Of a DNA stretch of 64,000 nt, positions 16,617-26,006 are shown piece by piece. The notes under the pieces are model-generated. The model had not been told where the DNA came from, searched no databases, and saw only the letters and a program-made list of their open reading frames with translations. A program made the position numbers and the translations under genes. The stretch covers positions 124,001 through 188,000 of the forward strand of contig NYUD01000091.1 in NCBI GenBank assembly GCA_002683825.1. The letters run 5' to 3'. Source of the DNA: Planctomycetota bacterium (GTDB lineage Bacteria; Planctomycetota; UBA1135; GCA-002686595). The stretch's first letter is position 1. Each line of letters opens with the position of its first letter.

Positions 16617-18607
16617 AAATTAAACAGCGAGCAGGGGACTTCCGTGTACGCGAACTCCTTGTCGATGGCTACCTTCGAGAGCGTGGTGACTACCGCATCT
16701 ATCGAGTTACGAAACGCAAGCTAACCAGCCCCGAGGCGGCCAAGGTGCTCGCCGATGAAGCCGGGATCGAGCAGGGCGAGGTTGGCCTGGCCGGTTGGAA
16801 GGATCGCCAGGGCATCACGATTCAACACATGAGCGTCCCCGGTGGCCGCCCCGTACGCGTGCAGGACCAGGAGCTCAAGATCGAAACCGTCGGTTTTGCG
16901 AATGAGGCCATTGATGGTGCTTTTTCGCGGGGGAACGCTTTCGAGCTGACGGTACGCGAACTCACCCGAGCGGATCTGAACCGCCTGCGCGAAAGCGTGC
17001 CCATCGTTCGCGAACACGGCTCGATCAACTACTTCGACGATCAACGCTTCGGGAACCTGACCTACGGTCAGGGGTGGATCGTCAAGGACCTGATGCGGGG
17101 GGACGCGGAGAAAGCGCTCCTCAATCTCTTGGCCGCGGAGAACCTGCGAGACAACGAACGCTACCGTCGATTCAAGCGGGATGTGGCGGATGCCTGGGGG
17201 GATTGGCGTACGTGCCGTGAGGCGGCTGGAAAGTTCGGCGCACACCATTCGATCTTCGAATACCTGGCGAAGAACCCCGGAGACTTCGCGGGTGCCTTCG
17301 ATCACGTCGCCACGCGGCTGAAGCTGATTCACCTCTATGCCTGGCAATCCCATCTCTGGAACCGGGCCGTCTGTGACCTCGTGCGCACGAGCGTGCCCGC
17401 CGGGCAACGAGTGCCGCTGGAGTGTGAAGAGGGCACCCTCGTCGCCTACGCCGAGGCACCGTCTGAAGCCTTGAGCAAGCGACCATCGTTTCCGTTGCCT
17501 GGAGCGGGGCTGGACGACATGCCCCGGGGACAGGACCGGGACCTGCTCGAGGAAGCGCTCGCTCAGGAGGGACTCGTGGCGGATCAGATGCGCATCGAGG
17601 GTATCGGAGGGTTTCACCTGAAGGGAGAGGAGCGCCCGCTTCTGGTCCGTCCCCAGCATCTGCGGGTCCGGCCGTCGACCCCGGACGATGTCGTGCGCGG
17701 GCTCCACTCCGTGCGCGTCCGCTTTGAGCTCCCACGGGGCTCCTATGCGACGCTGCTTGTCAAGCGCCTCTTCGCTCGCTCCCTGGATGAGCGAGCGAAG
17801 GAAAACGAGAGTCGATCCCACGGGGGGGATCATCCGCGGGGCGAGCGCCGTTCTTTCGGGGATCGCCAAGATCGCCGCTACGTCCGTAGCGGCGATGACC
17901 GGAGGCGTGGCCACGAGGGTGGCGAGCGCGACGATCGCAGTCGTGGCTATCGCGACGATCGCAGGGGGGGCTATCGAGGCGATCGCAGCGGCGGGCAGGG
18001 GGGCGGCCGCAGCGGTGGCCAACGCGACGATCGCAGCCGCGGCTATCGCGACGATCGCAGGGGGGGCTATCGAGGCGATCGCAGCGGCGGGCAGGGGGGC
18101 GGCCGCAGCAGTGGCCAACGCGACGATCGCAGCAGCGGCTATCGTGGAGAACGCGGCCGCGGGCAACGCGGTGATCGCAGCTGGGACCATCGCGACGAGG
18201 GGAATCGCGATCGTGGCCAGCGTGACGATCGTGGGGATCGGCGCGAATCCCCGTGGAAGGGGAGCCGTGAGGGTAGGGGAGAAGACAGGTCTCCGAGGGG
18301 CCAGGAGGGCCAACGGCCCGGCGGCGGAGGACGCTGGCGTGGTTCGGGCGGGGATCAGCGGAAGGGCTTCGGGCGCGGATACGAGCGTCGAAACGATCGG
18401 GATGAGCGTGGCAATGGCGAGAAGCACCACGGGAATCGCGATCGTCGACGCGGCGGGGGAGGAGGCTTCGTCGATCGCGGTCAACGCCAAGGTAGACGGG
18501 AGAAGGAGCGTGGACGATCCACGTGGAGCGAAGGCGGAACCTCTCCCCCTACTCACCACGATCGACGAAAGGATCGAGAAGACAAGGGTAGCTGGAAGGA
18601 TGAGTGA
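16613..18607 (+). CDS. truD: tRNA pseudouridine synthase TruD with Arg/Gly/Asp-rich tail
   Basis: 664 codons from an ATG overlapping the previous stop. The first roughly 390 residues are TruD, which makes pseudouridine-13 in tRNA. The catalytic motif AGWKDRQGIT places the nucleophile at Asp64, NYFDDQRFGN is the second conserved motif, and LWNRAVCDLV the third. After about residue 390 the protein becomes a roughly 270-residue disordered tail of Arg, Gly, Asp, Ser and Gln in RGG/RGY/RDD repeats, including two nearly identical 32-residue units. Typical TruD ends near 350-375 residues, so the tail is an addition. RGG tails bind RNA and can drive phase separation; that role here is inference. It overlaps mtnP by 8 bp. 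Confidence 0.9.
   Translation: MKIKQRAGDFRVRELLVDGYLRERGDYRIYRVTKRKLTSPEAAKVLADEAGIEQGEVGLAGWKDRQGITIQHMSVPGGRPVRVQDQELKIETVGFANEAIDGAFSRGNAFELTVRELTRADLNRLRESVPIVREHGSINYFDDQRFGNLTYGQGWIVKDLMRGDAEKALLNLLAAENLRDNERYRRFKRDVADAWGDWRTCREAAGKFGAHHSIFEYLAKNPGDFAGAFDHVATRLKLIHLYAWQSHLWNRAVCDLVRTSVPAGQRVPLECEEGTLVAYAEAPSEALSKRPSFPLPGAGLDDMPRGQDRDLLEEALAQEGLVADQMRIEGIGGFHLKGEERPLLVRPQHLRVRPSTPDDVVRGLHSVRVRFELPRGSYATLLVKRLFARSLDERAKENESRSHGGDHPRGERRSFGDRQDRRYVRSGDDRRRGHEGGERDDRSRGYRDDRRGGYRGDRSGGQGGGRSGGQRDDRSRGYRDDRRGGYRGDRSGGQGGGRSSGQRDDRSSGYRGERGRGQRGDRSWDHRDEGNRDRGQRDDRGDRRESPWKGSREGRGEDRSPRGQEGQRPGGGGRWRGSGGDQRKGFGRGYERRNDRDERGNGEKHHGNRDRRRGGGGGFVDRGQRQGRREKERGRSTWSEGGTSPPTHHDRRKDREDKGSWKDE
17930..18121 (+). 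repeat. Two 96-bp tandem repeat units in the truD tail
   Basis: Units at 17930-18025 and 18026-18121 encode near-identical 32-residue blocks (DDRSRGYRDDRR, then GGYRGDRSGGQ, then GGGRSGGQR), with a degenerate third copy following. They keep the frame and are likely to vary in number by slippage or recombination. Confidence 0.8.
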
Positions 18608-19469
18608 CCAAGTTGTCCTCGGTGTCATGGGGGGGTCGGGCCTCTACGAGATCGAAGGGTTTGAAGACGTCGAAGAAGTGGAGTTGTCCACCCCCTTCGG
18701 CGAGCCTTCCGACGCGTTCATTACGGGCACCTTCGGTGACCTGCGCGTGGCCTTCCTGCCGCGTCACGGTCGCGGTCATAGGCTGACGCCGACCGAGATC
18801 AATTTTCGTGCGAATATCTGGGGCATGAAGGCCCTGGGCGTAACGCGCATCGTCTCCGTGTCAGCCGTCGGCTCGATGCGTGAAGATGTCAAACCCGGCG
18901 ATTTTGTCGTGGTCGACCAGTTCTTTGATCGCACGCGCCACCGTCCTGACACGTTTTTCGGCGACGGTGTCGTCGCCCATGTGATGTTCGCCGACCCCGT
19001 CTGCGAGGAGATGCGCCGGGAGCTCGTCGTGGCGGGTAGGGAGGCCGGTGTTCCGATGCACGACGGGGGGACCTACATGAACATGGAAGGACCCCAGTTC
19101 TCGACGCGCGCCGAGTCGCGGATCTACCGCAAGTGGGGAGTTGACGTGATCGGCATGACCAACCTGCAGGAGGCACGCTTGGCGCGCGAGGCGGAAATCT
19201 GCTACGCCACGATCGCCATGGCGACGGACTTCGACTGCTGGCACGAAGGGCACGACGATGTCACAGTCGAGAACATCCTGGAGGTCATGCGCGCCAATGT
19301 GGGCCGTGCCAGGACGCTAATCCGCTCCGTTTTGCCTAGATTGGGGGGGCGGCGGAAGTGCGCTTGCAAGGATGCGCTCCAGTACGCGATCATGACGGAC
19401 CCCTCTCGGATCCCCGCGGACGTGCGGGACCGGCTGGAACTCCTGATCGGGCATCACCTGAAGAGCTGA
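18600..19469 (+). CDS. mtnP: S-methyl-5'-thioadenosine phosphorylase
   Basis: 289 codons from an ATG at 18600, overlapping the end of truD by 8 bp. The enzyme cleaves methylthioadenosine with phosphate to adenine and 5-methylthioribose-1-phosphate in methionine salvage and polyamine metabolism. Motifs in order: the phosphate loop MGGSGLYEIEGF, PRHGRGHRLTPTEINFRANI, SVSAVGSMREDVKPGDFVVV, GGTYMNMEGPQFSTRAES and the base-binding MATDFDCWHE. Length and motif order fit the MTAP branch of the PNP family-2 phosphorylases. Confidence 0.92.
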   Translation: MSDQVVLGVMGGSGLYEIEGFEDVEEVELSTPFGEPSDAFITGTFGDLRVAFLPRHGRGHRLTPTEINFRANIWGMKALGVTRIVSVSAVGSMREDVKPGDFVVVDQFFDRTRHRPDTFFGDGVVAHVMFADPVCEEMRRELVVAGREAGVPMHDGGTYMNMEGPQFSTRAESRIYRKWGVDVIGMTNLQEARLAREAEICYATIAMATDFDCWHEGHDDVTVENILEVMRANVGRARTLIRSVLPRLGGRRKCACKDALQYAIMTDPSRIPADVRDRLELLIGHHLKS

Positions 19470-19518
19470 CCCTGGGGCTGCTTCGGAAGGCCTTTGCTGC
19501 TTCATCCCTAACCATCCC

Positions 19519-21237
19519 ATGCACGAGCGATTTTCTGTGGCCGAGTGGACCGCCGGGACCCCGGTGGTCTTCCTTTTGTTCTGGTCGGCCTGCACCGGCA
19601 TGGGCGGTCTCAAGAAGTCGCTGCAGCCGATTATGCAGGAGATGCAAGCGGACCACCAAGAGTGGCATGTGGGGCCGAAAGTGACCATTGCGGAGACGGG
19701 GACGGCTCCGTTCGCCAAGGCCCTTCTGGATGCGTTCGAAACCGATCGCGCGATCGAACTCGTCAAGTTCATCGACGGCCGCTATCGGGCGCCGGCGAAC
19801 GAAGGCTATGACGAGGTTTTGGATCGCATGGCCGACGAATTGGCCGAGGCCGGATTCGATGGGAGCGACGAGCGTTTGAGTTTCAAAGTCATCGAGTCCG
19901 TAACCCAGACGGGATGGACTCCACGTTCGGCAAAGCTGGTCCTGGACGTCGACGGAGAGGAGGAGCGAGTGCTCCACTCGTTCGATAGTCCGGAGGGTGT
20001 GGATCGGGTGATGCTCCCGATCAACGCACCTTCATGCGCGGTGGAGGGCGAGGTGGCTCTGCGTCTCGGCGACCTCAAGAAAGGCATGATACTCGTCACC
20101 GCCGTCAAGCCATCCCAGGTGATGCGGCGCGCGAATGGACGTGGCGTGGCTGCGGTCATCTCGGCCTCACTCCGCTCGTTCAACGAGGATCCGACGGGCG
20201 AAGAGAAGCACCTCGATGCTATCCAGTTCGAGACGCTCGACGACCCGCAGGGGGAGCTGCCTGTGTGCCACATCTCCCCACGCAAGCACCAGATGATCGA
20301 GGCGGCAGTCGGCCGCGCTCAAAAGCGTGGAGCGAAGGTGCGCTTGCGTTTTGAGGCCGAGACCGTGCGAGAACAGAGGCCAATGCGAACGCTCGTTGCG
20401 ACCGTGCGAGGAAGTACGCGCCCCGAAGAGGCCGTCGCGATGGTCAGCCACGTTAATGAGCCGGGCGCCTGTGACAACGCGACCGGGGTCGCGGGACTGC
20501 TGGAGAGCGTTCGTGCGCTCGTCTCCCTGCTTGAAGAGGGCAAGCTCTCCTGGCCGGCGCGGAGCCTTTGTTTCATCTGGGGCGACGAATTTCGTCAGTC
20601 CGAAATCTGGTTGAAGAACACGAAGTTGAAGCCCATCGTCGGAATCTCCTCGGACATGACGGGACAATCCAAGGAGACCGGGGCGATCGCCTTGCTCGAG
20701 CGCATGCCCGATCCAGGGGCCCTCAAAGCCCTCGCCCCTGACGCCCACACGCCCTGGGGTGCGGGGCGGGTGACGTCCGAGGATTTCACGCCCAACGGTC
20801 TCGCCGTCGTCGCGCGTTGCGCCATGATCGATGTCGGGAGAATTTCTGGCAGCTGGACCTCGGCGGATCATCCCTGGGAAGGTGGCAGCGATCACGACGT
20901 CTTCATCCGCACGGGCATTCCGGCCGTGCTCTTCTGGCATTTCACCGACTTCACCTATCACACGAGCCTCGATCGCATGCGCTACGTCGACCCGGAGGAG
21001 ATTCGGAGAACGGGCTCGGCGCTGCTTGCCACCGCCTTGGCCATCGCCGATCCTCACCCGGAGGATCTCGAGCGCTATCTCACCAGCTTGGAGAAAGAGC
21101 GCTTGCTTCGTGTCGGCGCCGCAATGGAAATCGATGACGAGGCGCTGGCTGTCCACTGGGAAGAGTGGTGTCTCGGGGCGCGCGAGTGGCTGCGTAACCA
21201 GTGTCTGGGGATCGATGAGGAGATTCCCAAGAAGTAA
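19519..21237 (+). CDS. M28/DUF4910-like zinc aminopeptidase, exported
   Basis: 572 codons from an ATG at 19519. The hydrophobic run VVFLLFWSACTG near residues 16-27 suggests a lipoprotein or anchored export signal. The C-terminal half has the co-catalytic zinc peptidase pattern: a His/Asp pair in VSHVNEPGACDNATG (about residues 310-325), WGDEF where a Glu-Glu pair is usual, SSDMTG, and a terminal His in FTYHTSLDRMRY; GGSDHDVF is also conserved in this group. The N-terminal 290 residues lack recognised motifs and may include a PA-like insert. The substrate is unknown. The Asp in place of the general-base Glu is unusual and may alter activity. Confidence 0.75.
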   Translation: MHERFSVAEWTAGTPVVFLLFWSACTGMGGLKKSLQPIMQEMQADHQEWHVGPKVTIAETGTAPFAKALLDAFETDRAIELVKFIDGRYRAPANEGYDEVLDRMADELAEAGFDGSDERLSFKVIESVTQTGWTPRSAKLVLDVDGEEERVLHSFDSPEGVDRVMLPINAPSCAVEGEVALRLGDLKKGMILVTAVKPSQVMRRANGRGVAAVISASLRSFNEDPTGEEKHLDAIQFETLDDPQGELPVCHISPRKHQMIEAAVGRAQKRGAKVRLRFEAETVREQRPMRTLVATVRGSTRPEEAVAMVSHVNEPGACDNATGVAGLLESVRALVSLLEEGKLSWPARSLCFIWGDEFRQSEIWLKNTKLKPIVGISSDMTGQSKETGAIALLERMPDPGALKALAPDAHTPWGAGRVTSEDFTPNGLAVVARCAMIDVGRISGSWTSADHPWEGGSDHDVFIRTGIPAVLFWHFTDFTYHTSLDRMRYVDPEEIRRTGSALLATALAIADPHPEDLERYLTSLEKERLLRVGAAMEIDDEALAVHWEEWCLGAREWLRNQCLGIDEEIPKK

Positions 21238-21282
21238 TCTCCTGCTTTCGATTCGAACTCCAACCCGAACCCCGAGACCATC

Positions 21283-22356
21283 GTGAAGAACCAACCCTGT
21301 CTCGATCGCCGACAGCTGGTAGGTGCCGCCGCCGGTGCTATTGCCGCCGGTGCCCTTCAGAAGCAGGCCCGTGCACACGGTTCCTCGTCCTCCGGGCCGC
21401 CGGTTATGGTCGGCAGCGCAAACGCCTTGCCCGGGATGGAAGCGAATTGGGAAAGCGTTCTGGCAGGAGGGCACCCGCTCGACGCAGCCATCGAGACGGT
21501 CAAGATTGTCGAAGCGGATCCCAACGATGCCAGTGTCGGATTAGGCGGTCTTCCGAACGAAGACGGAGTCATGCAGCTCGACGCCGCGTGCATGGACGGA
21601 GAAACGCACAACTCGGGCGCTGTGGGCGCGATCGAGAACATCCTACACCCCTGCGAGGTGGCGCGCTTGGTGATGGAGCGCACCGACCATTGTCAGATCT
21701 TCGGTGAGGGCGCCTACCGCTTCGCCCGCTCCCATGGACATCCCCATACCGAACTCTTGACCGAGAAGGCTCGCCGACGGTGGATACGTTGGAAGGAGTC
21801 GATGAGCGATCAAGACGACCGTTTGCCGCCGCCGAAGGAGCCCGAGGCCGAAAAGCACGGCTCCCTGCCCACGCGCTTCGAGCGCCACGGAACGATTCAC
21901 TGCTCGGTACTCTCCACCCGCGGGCAGGTGGCTTGCACGACGACGACCTCCGGCCTGGCCTGGAAGATCCCAGGACGGGTGGGAGATTCGTCGATCGTGG
22001 GGGCCGGGCTCTACTGCGACGGCGAGGTGGGTAGCGCAGGCAGCACGGGTCGCGGCGAGGCGGCGATTCTCTCGTGCGGTTCCCACTCCATCATCGAGCT
22101 TCTGCGCCAGGGCAAGGCGCCGATCGATGCGGGGCACGAGGTTCTTGAACGCATCGTGCGTCAGACCCAGCGCATGGCGCAGTGGCAACCCTCGCTCCTG
22201 AAGGCGGACGGTCGACCCGCATTCAACGTCCACTTCTATATCCTCGACCTACGCGGGCGCTGGGCCGGGGTGGGGCTGTCGGGGCACGCCAACTTCGCTG
22301 TCGCCGATCGCGATGGCGGGCCCCGTCACGAGAAGATTGTGCCGCTTCTGGGCTAA
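21283..22356 (+). CDS. Glycosylasparaginase-like Ntn hydrolase, Tat-exported
   Basis: 357 codons from a GTG at 21283. The N-terminus has an arginine-pair export signal (LDRRQLVGAAAGAIAAGAL). The precursor has the Ntn-hydrolase layout of N4-(beta-N-acetylglucosaminyl)-L-asparaginases. The alpha chain has GGLPNEDGVMQLDAACMDG. The autocleavage site is RHGTIHCSV, where the Thr at about residue 204 becomes the N-terminal nucleophile. The beta chain has RVGDSSIVGAGLYCDGEVG, then GSTGRGE. The family cleaves asparagine-linked sugars or related amides. It sits 45 bp after the M28 peptidase, so the two may form an extracytoplasmic degradation unit. Confidence 0.85.
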   Translation: MKNQPCLDRRQLVGAAAGAIAAGALQKQARAHGSSSSGPPVMVGSANALPGMEANWESVLAGGHPLDAAIETVKIVEADPNDASVGLGGLPNEDGVMQLDAACMDGETHNSGAVGAIENILHPCEVARLVMERTDHCQIFGEGAYRFARSHGHPHTELLTEKARRRWIRWKESMSDQDDRLPPPKEPEAEKHGSLPTRFERHGTIHCSVLSTRGQVACTTTTSGLAWKIPGRVGDSSIVGAGLYCDGEVGSAGSTGRGEAAILSCGSHSIIELLRQGKAPIDAGHEVLERIVRQTQRMAQWQPSLLKADGRPAFNVHFYILDLRGRWAGVGLSGHANFAVADRDGGPRHEKIVPLLG

Positions 22357-22424
22357 CGAGCCGAGTGTCTTGAGAGCACGCGAAGTGCGCAGTCTTGCCC
22401 TTCAGCCTCGGCGCCTCGTCGGTC

Positions 22425-23429
22425 CTAGCGACGGTCTGTAAGCGCCGTCCGGAACTCCTCTTGCGAAAGGCGGTTGTCGCCGTCCGCATCCAACGCGGAC
22501 AGGATCGCGGCGACGCGTACTTCGATTCGCGCCGGCAGGATCAATTGGCGCAGGTCAGATTCGTCGATGTATCCGTCGTTCCAAAGATCCAGGCGTCTGA
22601 AGTGGGAAACAGGCCCCGCGATCTTCGGTGCAGTGCCCAATGCACCGGTCGGGCGCTCCTCGTCGCGGTTGCGCTTGTAGAGCTCCTCGAAAGGACGCGA
22701 TTTCGTGTTGGGATTGTCCGCCAACTCGGCGGTCGGCGGCAAGACCAGTCGCATCTCGGTCAACAGTGTTGCGATAGGCCCCAACTCGTTGGCTTCCAGT
22801 TCGTCGGAGTCGTTCGGATCCATCTGTTCCGTAACGAGCTCGGGGGAAAGATCGGCTTTGCTCAGGTCGAAGAGCTTGCGTAGCTCCTCCAGGCTCAAAC
22901 TGCCGCTGGCGTCAGCGTCGAAACGTTTGAGAAGTCGCTCCACAGTGAACACGGGCGGCCGAGCCTCTTTCGTACGTGCATCTGAGGGGGCATCCTTTGA
23001 GCCTTCACTGCGCTTGGGACTCGGCAGGGCTCCAAGGAGCCCGAGCAGTGTGCGTGCCCGTGCCCGGAATTCCTCCGCGTCGATGTCGCCATCGAGGTCG
23101 GTGTCGTAGCGACGGAATTCCTTGCGCGAAATCCCCAGGATCGCGGTTGCCTCTCGAAACGAGATCCAGCCGTTCTCGTCCAGGTCGCAGACCCGGAAGT
23201 GTTCGCCGATGCGCTCTTCCCGTTCCTGTTCGAGGCGGTTTTGCAGCTCCGTGCTCTGCACGACTCGATCGGCCTCGGTCTCCTGGCCTCGCTTCGGGCC
23301 ATGGTCGCTTTGGGCGCGACTAGAATGGACCGCCAATAGGAGCGTGCTGGCGGTGATGCCCAGGAGCAGGGTGCGAAGGACACTCACATCCCCAGGGTCT
23401 CTCTCCACCACCAAACGCGCAAGTTTCAA
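22425..23429 (-). CDS. Exported protein with six EF-hand-like loops
   Basis: 334 codons from an ATG at 23429 overlapping the lon stop (ATGA); a GTG 14 codons downstream would place the signal helix (LRTLLLGITASTLLLAVHSS) nearer the N-terminus. Six calcium-loop-like segments start at about residues 82 (DLDENGWISFRE), 109 (DTDLDGDIDAEE), 171 (DADASGSLSLEE), 204 (DPNDSDELEANE), 281 (DLWNDGYIDESD) and 314 (DADGDNRLSQEE). The first, second, third and sixth look fully able to bind Ca2+; the fourth and fifth are weaker. No enzymatic domain is visible. A calcium-binding exported or periplasmic role is inferred. Coupling to a cytoplasmic Lon gene is odd. Confidence 0.78.
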   Translation of the reverse strand: MKLARLVVERDPGDVSVLRTLLLGITASTLLLAVHSSRAQSDHGPKRGQETEADRVVQSTELQNRLEQEREERIGEHFRVCDLDENGWISFREATAILGISRKEFRRYDTDLDGDIDAEEFRARARTLLGLLGALPSPKRSEGSKDAPSDARTKEARPPVFTVERLLKRFDADASGSLSLEELRKLFDLSKADLSPELVTEQMDPNDSDELEANELGPIATLLTEMRLVLPPTAELADNPNTKSRPFEELYKRNRDEERPTGALGTAPKIAGPVSHFRRLDLWNDGYIDESDLRQLILPARIEVRVAAILSALDADGDNRLSQEEFRTALTDRR

Positions 23430-25849
23430 GAGGTTTCTCCGTCCTTCTTACCCTTGTCCTGGGCCTTTCGAGCCTTTCGAGCCGACCTCCGACGGAACGA
23501 ATGGACGCGGGTCGTGGCGCCTATCTTGGCGGGGAGAAGGGCCAGATCGAAGGCCTCGCGCACATCGTCGATCAGGTGCACCTTGACCCGCTGGCGAACC
23601 TCCGGCGACAGGCGCAGGATCTCCTCGGCGTTTCGGGCCGGCAGGATGATCTCGGGAATCCCCGAGCGGATCGCCGTGAGGATCTTCTCCCGGATTCCAC
23701 CGACCCCGAGTACCTGGCCCAAAAGCGACACCTCGCCCGTCATGGCGATGTCGTGACGGGATGCTCTCATGGTCAATAGCGAGACCAGTGCGCAGGCGAT
23801 GGCGACACCGGCGGAGGGGCCGTCCTTCGGTGTAGCGGCGGAGGGAAAGTGAAGGTGAAGGTCGAGGTTCTCCAGGAGCTCGTGCTGGATTCCCAAGTAG
23901 GAAAAACACGTGCGCACGTAGGAGAGAGCTGTTTGCACCGATTCCCGTAGCACGTCGCCCAGCTGTCCGGTGAGAATGACCCGACCGGAGCCGGGCATGG
24001 CCAGGGCTTCGATGGGGAGCAGGGCCCCGCCCGCGGAAGTCCACGCGAGACCGGTGGCGACACCGATCGCCGGTCGGCGCAGGCGTAACTCTTCATCCAC
24101 CGTGCGCGGCCCCAGCAGTTGAACGAGGTCGTCCTTCTTGACGAGTAACGGGGCGGCACCGCGGACCGCCTGCACAGCAGCTTTGCGCGCCAGGGAGATC
24201 AGGTTCCTCTGCAGGTGTCGTACACCGGCTTCCTCGGTGTAGCGCAGGATGATCGAACGCAGGGCTCCCGGTGTGACCTGGAACTGTTTCGAAGTGACGC
24301 CTGCATGGGACCGCGCACGCGGCAAGAGGTGTTCCCGTGCGATCGCGTACTTTTCCTCTTCGGTGTAGCCGTGGAATTCGATGGCTTCCATCCGATCGAG
24401 AAGCGCCTCGGGGATGTCGTCGACTTCATTCGCCGTGGCGAGGAAGAGGCAATTGGATAGGTCGAAAGGACAGCCGAGGTATTGATCGACGAATTCCGAG
24501 TTCTGCTCCGGATCCAAGAGTTGGAGCAAACTACCGGCCGCCGTGCCTTCGCCTCCCAGACTGATCTTGTCGATCTCGTCGAGCAAAACGATCGGATCGC
24601 TGGCGGCGCATCGCGTGATTCCCGAGAGAATGGCTCCAGGGGCGCCTCCGTCGCGATCGTTCGGCGAACCGATAACCTCCTGTTCGTGGGTCATCGCTCC
24701 CAGCGGGATCGACAAGAAACGCCGGCCGAGGGCACTTGCGACCGCGCGCCCCATGCTGGATTTGCCCGTACCGGGTGGGCCGTAGAAGCACAGGACGGTT
24801 CCTCGCGCCCCACCTCCAAGCTGGCGGACGGCCAGGAATTCGAAGATGCGACGCTTGACGTCGTCGAGTCCTACGTGGCTTTTCGAGAGGGCCGAGGACA
24901 CGTGTTCGAAGTTTGGATAGCCACGTTTGGGCTTGCCCCAGGGGAGCTCCGAGACCCATTCGAGGTAGCTGCGTATCCGGGCGGATTCGGACGTCTTCGG
25001 GCTCGAGCGGCGTAGCTGGTTCAGTTTGCGTTCGACCTCGCGCTGCATGGACCGGGAAAGCGCCAGCTTGTTCAAGCGCGCGCTCAAGGCCTGTGCGTCG
25101 AGCTGCATCGGCTCGTTGAGTTCGGTTCTGAGGACCTCGAGCTTCTCGCGCAGGTACTGGTTACGAATACGCCTTTCCATCTGGCCGTCGACCGCGTGTT
25201 CGGTTCGCGCGCGCGCGATGAGCTCGCCGACGAGGCTGGTGAGCCTCCCCATGCGCGCTAGCGCATTGGATTCGGTGACCAGCCACGCTCGTTCTTCAAA
25301 CGAAAGGGGCAGCAGGTTGGCCGCGAGATCGCTCAGCCGGTCGAAGTCCCGGGAGTTGTGGGGAAGAATTCCGAGGAGTTCGCGGGTCCCTTCGGGGGAG
25401 AATTCGTTCAGAATCGATAGGGCCTGGTTCAGGCCTTCGAGCACTTCTTTGGAGTCCTCATCCTCCAGCGCCGGCGGGCGTCCACCCGTTCTTTTGCCGG
25501 CGATTTCCAGACATCCGGAGGTCGTGTCGGTGCCGATAATCTTCACGCGTCGGAGTCCCTGAAGGACGATCCGTTGGATGTCTTCGGAAAGCGCCGTGCG
25601 GCTGACGAGCCGCGCCAACACACCGTATTCAGGCAACGCGCCGTTCGCCCGCCCGGCTTCGATCGAGGGAATCACCACGCAGAGCCCCTCCAGGGCGTCG
25701 ATCTTCTCGAGCGCGGTGAGATTCAGCTCATCGCGGATTTCGAGCGTCGAGACGTCTCGCGGAAACAAGACGGTCTTCGAGAGGCGCAGAAGGGGCCGAA
25801 ACGGCGTCGCGTCGGCGGGGAGATGTGTGGGGTGAGGGGGCTCTTGCAC
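23426..25849 (-). CDS. lon: ATP-dependent protease Lon
   Basis: 807 codons from a GTG at 25849. Domains in order: the N-terminal LON substrate-binding domain (LLRLSKTVLFPRDVSTLEIR), a helical linker, an AAA+ module with Walker A GPPGTGKSS near residue 360 and Walker B PIVLLDEIDK, and a C-terminal Ser-Lys protease domain with PKDGPSAG (catalytic Ser near 678) and GGIREKILTAIRSG (catalytic Lys near 723). It degrades misfolded and regulatory proteins in the cytoplasm. The length is normal. The C-terminus ends in a basic, low-complexity tail (RRRSARKARKAQDKGKKDGE). The start has no clear Shine-Dalgarno. Confidence 0.95.
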   Translation of the reverse strand: MQEPPHPTHLPADATPFRPLLRLSKTVLFPRDVSTLEIRDELNLTALEKIDALEGLCVVIPSIEAGRANGALPEYGVLARLVSRTALSEDIQRIVLQGLRRVKIIGTDTTSGCLEIAGKRTGGRPPALEDEDSKEVLEGLNQALSILNEFSPEGTRELLGILPHNSRDFDRLSDLAANLLPLSFEERAWLVTESNALARMGRLTSLVGELIARARTEHAVDGQMERRIRNQYLREKLEVLRTELNEPMQLDAQALSARLNKLALSRSMQREVERKLNQLRRSSPKTSESARIRSYLEWVSELPWGKPKRGYPNFEHVSSALSKSHVGLDDVKRRIFEFLAVRQLGGGARGTVLCFYGPPGTGKSSMGRAVASALGRRFLSIPLGAMTHEQEVIGSPNDRDGGAPGAILSGITRCAASDPIVLLDEIDKISLGGEGTAAGSLLQLLDPEQNSEFVDQYLGCPFDLSNCLFLATANEVDDIPEALLDRMEAIEFHGYTEEEKYAIAREHLLPRARSHAGVTSKQFQVTPGALRSIILRYTEEAGVRHLQRNLISLARKAAVQAVRGAAPLLVKKDDLVQLLGPRTVDEELRLRRPAIGVATGLAWTSAGGALLPIEALAMPGSGRVILTGQLGDVLRESVQTALSYVRTCFSYLGIQHELLENLDLHLHFPSAATPKDGPSAGVAIACALVSLLTMRASRHDIAMTGEVSLLGQVLGVGGIREKILTAIRSGIPEIILPARNAEEILRLSPEVRQRVKVHLIDDVREAFDLALLPAKIGATTRVHSFRRRSARKARKAQDKGKKDGETS

Positions 25850-26006
25850 GGGAGGTCCGCTTCCTTATCGGCCCCGGGCAGGCCCGGCTCAGGCCCAAAA
25901 ACCGGCCGTTCTGAGGAGGTCGCGTTCCAGGGGGGTCAGGGGCCCCCTGAAGGCCCCTGGAACCTCGGCCGGGGCGGTAAAAGTTTCTCCGAACCAGAGG
26001 ATCCCG

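Noticed and set aside
17930-18121. Tandem repeats as a CRISPR array
   Set aside because: The units are contiguous, 96 bp long, in frame and coding, with no unique spacers.
16721-18628. 635-codon minus-strand frame antisense to truD, rich in Ala/Ile/Thr
   Set aside because: It is the low-complexity shadow of the RGG repeat DNA, with no start signal or homology.
17688-19469. 593-codon plus-strand frame ending with mtnP
   Set aside because: The first part is an alternative-frame reading of the truD repeats; the real mtnP start is 18600.
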